Shown here one piece after another: positions 59,118 to 64,000 of a stretch of 64,000 bases of DNA. Source of the stretch: Streptomyces ruber (GTDB lineage: Bacteria > Actinomycetota > Actinomycetes > Streptomycetales > Streptomycetaceae); the NCBI RefSeq assembly GCF_014648075.1, contig NZ_BMQK01000012.1:1-64000 (forward strand), written 5' to 3'. Made by a program: the position numbers and the translations under genes. Below the pieces are notes generated by a model. That model saw nothing but the letters and a program-made list of their open reading frames with translations. It was not told where the DNA came from and did no database searches. Each line of letters opens with the position of its first letter. The stretch's first letter is position 1.

Positions 59118-60340
59118 CACGTACGAACTCCGTGTGTAGGGCTGGAGGTGGAGGACCGAGGAGGGATCTCCAGCCGCGGCGGTGAGAAATAGCGGGCGAC
59201 ACGCAGGAGATGCTGTTGCTCGGCCTGCGGGGTGTCGAGGAGGAGGGCGGTGTCGGCGTACTCGACGGGCTCGGCGACGGGCTGGTCCCGGTGGTGCAGG
59301 ACGATCGCGTGCCGCAACTGGTCGGCGGTCACCGCGGCGGCCAGCCTGTCGCCCTTCAGTCCCTCCCGGGTGCGGCGCGTTTCGGCTTCGGCGCGTGCGG
59401 CGGGGGAGAGGTAGGGCCGCAGCGCGACCAAGCCGTCGCGGATCTCCATACGGCGGCGGATCAGCGGGTAGTGGATGCTCTCACGCTTGCGGAGGTAGTC
59501 GCGCTGGGGAGCGAAGTCGGTGAGGACGACGCTGGGGTCCGCGTGCACGACGGCGGTCCACAGTCTGCCGAGCCGGGCGTAGACGTAGTGCTCGTAGGAC
59601 GCGGCGTACAGGGTCCCGGCACGGGCGGCGATGACGGGCAGGAAGTATCCGATCTGCGTGAGGGTGGCGCCGATGTCGCCGCAGGCCCACGCGAGTTCGT
59701 TGAGGTGGCCGACGCCGAACCCGGCCTCGGCGCCGATGGCGGCCGCCAGGCGCTGCCCGCTGTAGAGGAGGGTGATGACGGCGCCGACGGTGACCAGGCG
59801 CAGCCCGATCGCGATGGACCGGGTGGCCGCGGCCCGGGCGTACTTCCAGCACGACCGGGCGAGGTAGATCTCCGCCAGGGAGTACGTGCCGAAGTAGAGC
59901 AGTACGTACGCCTGGTAGTAGGGGTCGTGCGCGTAGTACATCGCGAAATCGACGGGCCGCTGGGTGGCCGGTGTCAGCAGCGTGAAGAGCACGCCCATGC
60001 CGGTGATGACCCCGATGCCCGCGATCAGGAGCAGCCGCGCGCGGCGACGGGCCCCGTCCGGCGGTTTCGACCAGTACGCCAGGACGGTGCTCTGGAGCGT
60101 CAGGACCAGGATCACGAAGCCCTGGGCGATGGGCACGACGATGTTGGGCACGCCGAAGAACGCATCGACGTGCACCCACACCCACGTGATGGACACGGCG
60201 TAGCTGAGGGCCGAGGCCAGGAACGACATCGCGAGGGCGACCAGGGCCCGGTCCCGGCGGTCGCGGGCGACGTCGCGGAGCATGACGAGGAACCCGGTAC
60301 CGGCGATGAGCAGACATAAGGGGTGGAGGAGGTCTTTCAA
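59117..60340 (-). CDS. MAB_1171c-like membrane protein
   Basis: TTG 60340 overlaps the preceding stop (TTGA) and gives 407 residues. Seven helices are visible, from LLHPLCLLIAGTGFLVML to YFLPVIAARAGTLYA. A cytoplasmic tail follows: LGRLWTAVVHADPSVVLTDF, YPLIRRRMEIRDGLVALRPY, then an amphipathic end. These are hallmarks of the family annotated in actinobacteria as MAB_1171c putative transporter, whose function is unknown. The family is commonly found with XRE and ImmA/IrrE genes, as here. It may be the sensor or target of that pair. Confidence 0.8.
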   Translation of the reverse strand: MKDLLHPLCLLIAGTGFLVMLRDVARDRRDRALVALAMSFLASALSYAVSITWVWVHVDAFFGVPNIVVPIAQGFVILVLTLQSTVLAYWSKPPDGARRRARLLLIAGIGVITGMGVLFTLLTPATQRPVDFAMYYAHDPYYQAYVLLYFGTYSLAEIYLARSCWKYARAAATRSIAIGLRLVTVGAVITLLYSGQRLAAAIGAEAGFGVGHLNELAWACGDIGATLTQIGYFLPVIAARAGTLYAASYEHYVYARLGRLWTAVVHADPSVVLTDFAPQRDYLRKRESIHYPLIRRRMEIRDGLVALRPYLSPAARAEAETRRTREGLKGDRLAAAVTADQLRHAIVLHHRDQPVAEPVEYADTALLLDTPQAEQQHLLRVARYFSPPRLEIPPRSSTSSPTHGVRT

Positions 60341-60948
60341 CGGTGCCTTCGCAGGAGGGTTCGGGATATCGGATCGTCTCGGTCCGGAACGGCCGTACGG
60401 CTGGAGTGGACGTGTTCCAGGAGGAGGGAGCCGAACGTCTCCGCGTCGGCCTCGTCGGGTTCGGCGTAGCGGGTACGGCCGAGGAGCATGCGGATCAGGC
60501 CCGGGGTCATGTCCGGCAGCAGTCCGCCGAGGGTGCCGACGCCGGCGAGCAGGTCGTCGTCCACGGTGTGGTGGCGCAGCAGGATGTGGCCCAGCTCGTG
60601 GGCGATGATGCCGTCTGCGTGCGCCTGGCTGGTGGTCCCGTCGTAGAAGATGAAGTCCGAGGTGTCCGTGGCGAGCCAGAGCCCGCACGGAGTGGCCGCG
60701 TCGAGCGATGCGGGCAGCGACTCCGCGTCGGTGACCGGCATGAGCTGGATACGGCGGCCCGTGTGCCTCTCGGTGAACGGCAGCAGGTCCCGGACGCTGT
60801 CGGCCGGCGGGAGCCGGAGTTCGTCGATGAAGCCGCGGACGCGCTGGTGGTTCCGCGTCTGGGTGTGTCGGAGGGCGTCGGGGTCGTCCGCTGTCACGGG
60901 CATGTCGGCCTTGGCCGCCGTCCGCTTGCCGCGAAGCTGCTTCCACAT
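60337..60948 (-). CDS. ImmA/IrrE-type metalloprotease
   Basis: The 203-residue protein has a zinc HExxH motif in DGIIAHELGHILLRHH (near 113-128), with further acidic residues at EPDEADAETFGSLLLEH as a possible third ligand. ImmA/IrrE proteases cleave or inactivate XRE/CI-like repressors, and one lies directly upstream. Together with the next gene (TTGA overlap) this makes a regulator-protease-membrane protein module. The start is ATG 60948, 46 bases after the XRE gene ends. Confidence 0.87.
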   Translation of the reverse strand: MWKQLRGKRTAAKADMPVTADDPDALRHTQTRNHQRVRGFIDELRLPPADSVRDLLPFTERHTGRRIQLMPVTDAESLPASLDAATPCGLWLATDTSDFIFYDGTTSQAHADGIIAHELGHILLRHHTVDDDLLAGVGTLGGLLPDMTPGLIRMLLGRTRYAEPDEADAETFGSLLLEHVHSSRTAVPDRDDPISRTLLRRHR

Positions 60949-60994
60949 GACGGCTCCTTCCGCAGCCGGTGGGGGGAAAGCGGGTGCATCGGTG

Positions 60995-61507
60995 TTACGG
61001 GGTTTCGTCGGGGTCGTCGGTGGCGGGGGGCAGGCCTTCGGCGGCCCGGACCGCGTCGACCATCTTGAGCAGGGCGTCCTTGCTGGCGGGGGACAGTCCG
61101 GCGGCGCGCATGGCGATCTGCTTCACGCCTTGGTCGCGCAGCTGCTGCACGAGCTGGAACTGGCCCACGATCGACTGGGTGACCTCGTCCTCGACGAAGT
61201 AGCCGGCCGGGACCTCGAAGAAGCGGGCCAGGAGGCGGACGATACGGATCGTGGGGTTCTCACCTGCCGGACTGCGCAGCTTCCCGATGTACGCCGCGGT
61301 GATCGTGCCGTCGCCCCACCCGGAGATGGTGTCGGCCACGTACGCGTTGGAGAACTCCCCGGTACGGGTGTTGATCTTGCTGCGGTCACCGTCGCGTGGC
61401 CGCAGTGCGTCGAACAGGTAGTTGAGTCTCTGGTCGAAGCCGGCGCCGGGACCGGGGGCGGGCACCGGCGGCCGGTGCTCGGCGTCCTGCGGTTGACGGT
61501 TGGGCAT
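60995..61507 (-). CDS. XRE-family transcriptional regulator
   Basis: The 170-residue product from ATG 61507 has a short flexible N-terminus, then a helix-turn-helix in FSNAYVADTISGWGDGTITA, AYIGKLRSPAGENPTIRIVR and LLARFFEVPAGYFVEDE. The last segment is the classical end of XRE domains. C-terminal helices (QLRDQGVKQIAMRAAGLSPA) may mediate dimerisation. It heads the operon with ImmA/IrrE, the presumed protease for it. A TATAAT hexamer lies upstream at 61542-61547. Confidence 0.88.
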   Translation of the reverse strand: MPNRQPQDAEHRPPVPAPGPGAGFDQRLNYLFDALRPRDGDRSKINTRTGEFSNAYVADTISGWGDGTITAAYIGKLRSPAGENPTIRIVRLLARFFEVPAGYFVEDEVTQSIVGQFQLVQQLRDQGVKQIAMRAAGLSPASKDALLKMVDAVRAAEGLPPATDDPDETP

Positions 61508-61541
61508 GGATGGGCTGCTCTCGTTTCGTCGGAGTACCTAA

Positions 61542-61547
61542 ATTATA
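61542..61547 (-). promoter_or_regulatory. Likely -10 element of the XRE operon
   Basis: TATAAT on the minus strand is an exact consensus -10, 35 bases before the XRE start. A matching -35 is not clear. Confidence 0.5.
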
Positions 61548-61698
61548 GTTGACTCTGTAACCGGAAGTCCCCTACGTTCTCTTGCGCGACGGGAATTATT
61601 GTTTATGGAGCGTGATGAGGGCCCCTCGTGGTTCACGTACGCGAACCACCCGTGCCACAGCTTCAGCACAGCGCCAGTCGACGGGACGGGAGCAGCAG

Positions 61699-62119
61699 TG
61701 ACCACTGAACCGGAGCGATGGACTCCACGCCGCCCCGAGCGGAACACCACTCCGGCACCGTCGGCCTTTCTCACGCTGACTACCGGGCACTGTTCCCGCT
61801 CGCGGCCACCCGTCGCAGCCGGTTCCTCGGCTCCGCCGCCGACATCACGTCCGTGTGGGCCCGCACCATCGCCCGACCCGTGCTCCGCCCGGTACCGGGC
61901 GCCGATGGGCACGCCGTACGCCTCGGCCGTCGTGTCGGGACCTGTGCCTCCGAGCCGGTCGCCATCGCCTGCACCGTCACCATCGGAGAGGACCTGCTGC
62001 GCACGAACTGGATCGACCCCGTGACCGGGAACTGCCCACGACAGCCGGCCCCGGCCGGTCCGCAGGCGAACGGCTCGGCGCACGCGAGTGCGCACCGTCA
62101 TCGCGAACAGGGCGTATAG
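61699..62119 (+). pseudogene. Possible broken gene, family not recognised
   Basis: GTG 61699 has a GGGAG ribosome site, but its frame turns unlikely after about 25 codons. Another frame then gives VGLSHADYRALFPLAATRRS, RFLGSAADITSVWARTIARP and CTVTIGEDLLRTNWIDPVTG. A frameshift near 61760 would join them. The protein is soluble and unknown. Confidence 0.35.
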
Positions 62120-62453
62120 CCGCTGCGGTGCAACGGTGTCCCCGCCGTGCGCATCCGGGGCGTCACCGCACACCCCGATCCCGCCTGGGCCACCAGCAGA
62201 CCCGCCAACCCGTTCCGGCACCACGGGACCCGCGCAGCCGACGACTCGGCGACAGCCGAGCCCCGGTGACGGGACGCCCTCGACCTGTCGTCCGGCGCGC
62301 CCGACGGCCGCTGTTCCGCTCCGGCTGGGGCGCATACCACTTATGCCGCCATGAGCACACGACTACTCGTTCAGCACGCCAACTTGTCCGTTCTCTGTTG
62401 ACTTGGCACGTGTAGGGCCTTCGCTCAATTCCTGCCATTCTTGAAGGACTTCG
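62120..62453. other. Intergenic, no gene recognised
   Basis: No family is visible. The last 80 bases are A/T-richer (TTGACTTGGCACGTG near 62399) and probably hold the promoter of the response-regulator gene. Confidence 0.4.
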
Positions 62454-63185
62454 ATGATCGCAACCCGGTCCGCGTCGCTACGGAAGCCCAGGACCTCCCC
62501 GAAGGCAGCGTTCCGCGACGGCGCAGATGAGGCGTCAACCGTCAGACGAACACGTGTGGTGATCGCCGACCACCACACGATCTATCGCGAGGCACTGAGT
62601 GGTCTGCTCGACGGGCACGACGAAGTCGTGGTGGTGGGACATGCCGCGACACCCGCCGAGGCCGTACAGGCGGCGGCCACGCTCAACCCGGACGTGGTGC
62701 TGCTCAACCTGCCCGTACCGGACCAGCAGGGCCCCGGCACCGTGCGTCAGATCCTGCGGGTCTCTCCCGGCACCCGCGTCTACGTGCTGACCGGTGACGC
62801 CGCCCCGGCCTGGACCGATGAGCTGACCGCGGCGGGCGCCGGCGGCTGCCTGCACAAGGAAGTCGACCGGGGCGCGCTGGTGCGCCTCCTCGCCGGCACC
62901 GCTGCGGACCGAGCGGCGCCCGCGATACCGCTTCCGCCTGCGGAGGCGACGGCCAGGATCATCTTCTCGCAGCGGGAGGACCAGATACTCAACTGCGTCG
63001 CTTCGGCCATGAGTAACCGTCAGATCGCCGCTGCCCTCGGCATCACCGAGGGCAGCGTCAAACGGCACCTCCATAACGTCTTCCAGAAACTCGGCGCGGT
63101 GTCCCGGCTCGACGCCGTGAACAAGGCGGTCGCGGCCTCACTGATCCCGCCGCCTGCCGGGGCTGTCGGCAACAAGACGCCGTAG
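62454..63185 (+). CDS. LuxR/NarL-type response regulator with Asn at the phosphorylation site
   Basis: Starting at ATG 62454, the product has 243 residues. After about 32 extra residues the receiver domain runs RVVIADHHTIYREALSGLL, NPDVVLLNLPVPDQQG and GGCLHKEVDRGALVRLL. The expected phospho-accepting Asp after VVLL is Asn85, and the acidic pocket is reduced to ADHH. The switch Lys (LHKE) remains. The LuxR helix-turn-helix is complete: SQREDQILNCVASAMSNRQI, AAALGITEGSVKRHLHNVFQ. It is probably a phosphorylation-independent regulator. No histidine kinase is adjacent. Confidence 0.88.
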   Translation: MIATRSASLRKPRTSPKAAFRDGADEASTVRRTRVVIADHHTIYREALSGLLDGHDEVVVVGHAATPAEAVQAAATLNPDVVLLNLPVPDQQGPGTVRQILRVSPGTRVYVLTGDAAPAWTDELTAAGAGGCLHKEVDRGALVRLLAGTAADRAAPAIPLPPAEATARIIFSQREDQILNCVASAMSNRQIAAALGITEGSVKRHLHNVFQKLGAVSRLDAVNKAVAASLIPPPAGAVGNKTP

Positions 63186-63353
63186 CCCCCGCCGCAGGGC
63201 CGCGCCTTCCGGTCAGGCCGCCGTCCGCGGGCGTCCGGTCGGGGTACGGCAGGCTGCCTGCCCGCACAGCCGTGTTCGGTGCCCCGACCCCCGGACCGGC
63301 CGCGCCCAGGACTCCGTGACCGGTGATGCGCACCGGGGCAGGGGCGCCGGTCG

Positions 63354-63900
63354 TCACAGTCGCTCACGCCTACCCAGGATGACGAGGGCGTTGTTCCCAC
63401 CGAACGCGAACCCGTGGTCCTGCACGATCCGCGGCCGGGCGGCACGGGAGCGTCCGGCGACGCAGTCCAGGCGGGGCCGAGCGCCGGGTCCGCCGACCGC
63501 ACCGTCGCGGTCGGCGGCAGGAACTCCTCCTACAGGGCCGCGCAGCAGGCCAGCGCCCCGAAGCCACTGGCGGCCCCCATGGTGTGCCCCAGCGTGGAGC
63601 TGATGGAAGAGGCACTCGGCGGTGCCGTCGTGGTCCGGCCGGGTGGGATGCTTGGCGTCGCGGGTGAGAGCGTAGCCCCGTACCTCCGCAGAGATACGGG
63701 CACCGCGTCCCGTCGCGCTGTCCCGGGACTGTGTTCGGTGATGTCGGTGACCCGCAGTTGGTCCCGGGCGGACCGGGTGAAGCTGCGTTCCACCAGGTCG
63801 GCGACGGACGGCGTGACATGGGCGGAGCGGCGGGTGCGACAGCCGGGCATTCCGTGCCGGCCGGTCCGCTGCATGCCAACACACCGGCCTGGTTGTCGCC
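63354..63900 (-). pseudogene. Beta-ketoacyl synthase (FabF-like) C-terminal remnant
   Basis: Fragments in three frames are recognisable. One is SSTLGHTMGAASGFGALACC, where LGHTMGAA holds the second catalytic His. Another is the end VQDHGFAFGGNNALVILGRR, a typical KAS close. HVTPSVADLVERSFTRSARD is less certain. At least two frameshifts separate them. The gene would have made a polyketide or fatty-acid ketosynthase; nothing else of a pathway is in the window. Confidence 0.7.
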
Positions 63901-64000
63901 GGTCATGAGATTGGTGATGCCGCCCGTTGAGGTTGACCTTCGAGTTGGTCGAAGCCCGATGATGGCGAGGTGCCGAAATCCGAGCTGATGCCGATCGGGA

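Noticed and set aside
1-64000. tRNA, rRNA and riboswitch genes
   Set aside because: I saw no cloverleaf with a CCA-type acceptor, no rRNA signature and no known riboswitch core; a covariance-model scan would be needed to exclude small RNAs.

Overview
The window looks like the accessory arm of a linear Streptomyces-type replicon, either a chromosome end or a linear plasmid. Third codon positions are strongly G/C, starts are often GTG or TTG, and genes are commonly joined by 4-base ATGA, GTGA or TTGA overlaps. A Tap/Tpg telomere pair is present. Insertion-sequence debris and decayed genes are scattered throughout: IS701, IS630, IS5 (twice), IS481 and Tn3 remnants, plus RHS, SulP, TauD, DUF917, MerR, hydrolase and ketosynthase fragments. 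The left edge holds the end of a CTP synthase gene.

Layout. 0-1.1 kb: CTP synthase end and an IS701 relic. 2.0-5.1 kb: a compact, relatively A/T-rich operon with two related small peptides, an HTTM (SdpB-like) membrane protein, a membrane-anchored alpha/beta hydrolase and an SdpA-like protein. This is the best candidate for an undescribed peptide system. 5.9-8.5 kb: a phytoene-dehydrogenase-like FAD oxidoreductase and twin secreted four-cysteine proteins. 8.9-25.6 kb: decayed genes mixed with intact accessory genes (VOC protein, GH11 xylanase, SDR, RidA, secreted SH3 protein, IclR regulator with a five-site operator array, GNAT, sugar acetyltransferase divergent from a LysR regulator, MFS pumps, an orphan TriTu-like immunity protein). 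26.3-34.1 kb: a class III lanthipeptide locus on the minus strand (LanKC, 42-residue precursor, ABC exporter, SARP/NB-ARC/TPR regulator) whose core resembles labyrinthopeptins. 35.3-40.9 kb: a secreted or anchored unknown, a MarR-Bcr/CflA drug-efflux pair under a perfect palindrome, DinB, and two small unknown proteins.

41.1-57.3 kb is a replicon-maintenance module. ParA and ParB lie among five copies of a TATTACG-N-CGTAATA palindrome, which I take to be the centromere. Tap and Tpg follow; Tpg carries Thr at position 114, the reported priming residue. Next come a coupled pair of small winged-helix replication-type proteins surrounded by repeats, an iteron-rich likely origin of about 450 bases, and a primase-polymerase, SF3 helicase and small-protein operon. 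These genes would together replicate, segregate and cap a linear plasmid, or mark a plasmid that fused into an arm.

57.5-61.5 kb: a coupled minus-strand operon of XRE regulator, ImmA/IrrE metalloprotease, MAB_1171c-like membrane protein and Tat-exported amidase. The right end has a LuxR-type regulator whose phospho-acceptor Asp is Asn, and a decayed ketosynthase. Functions are assigned from motif and family recognition by eye; no database search was run.
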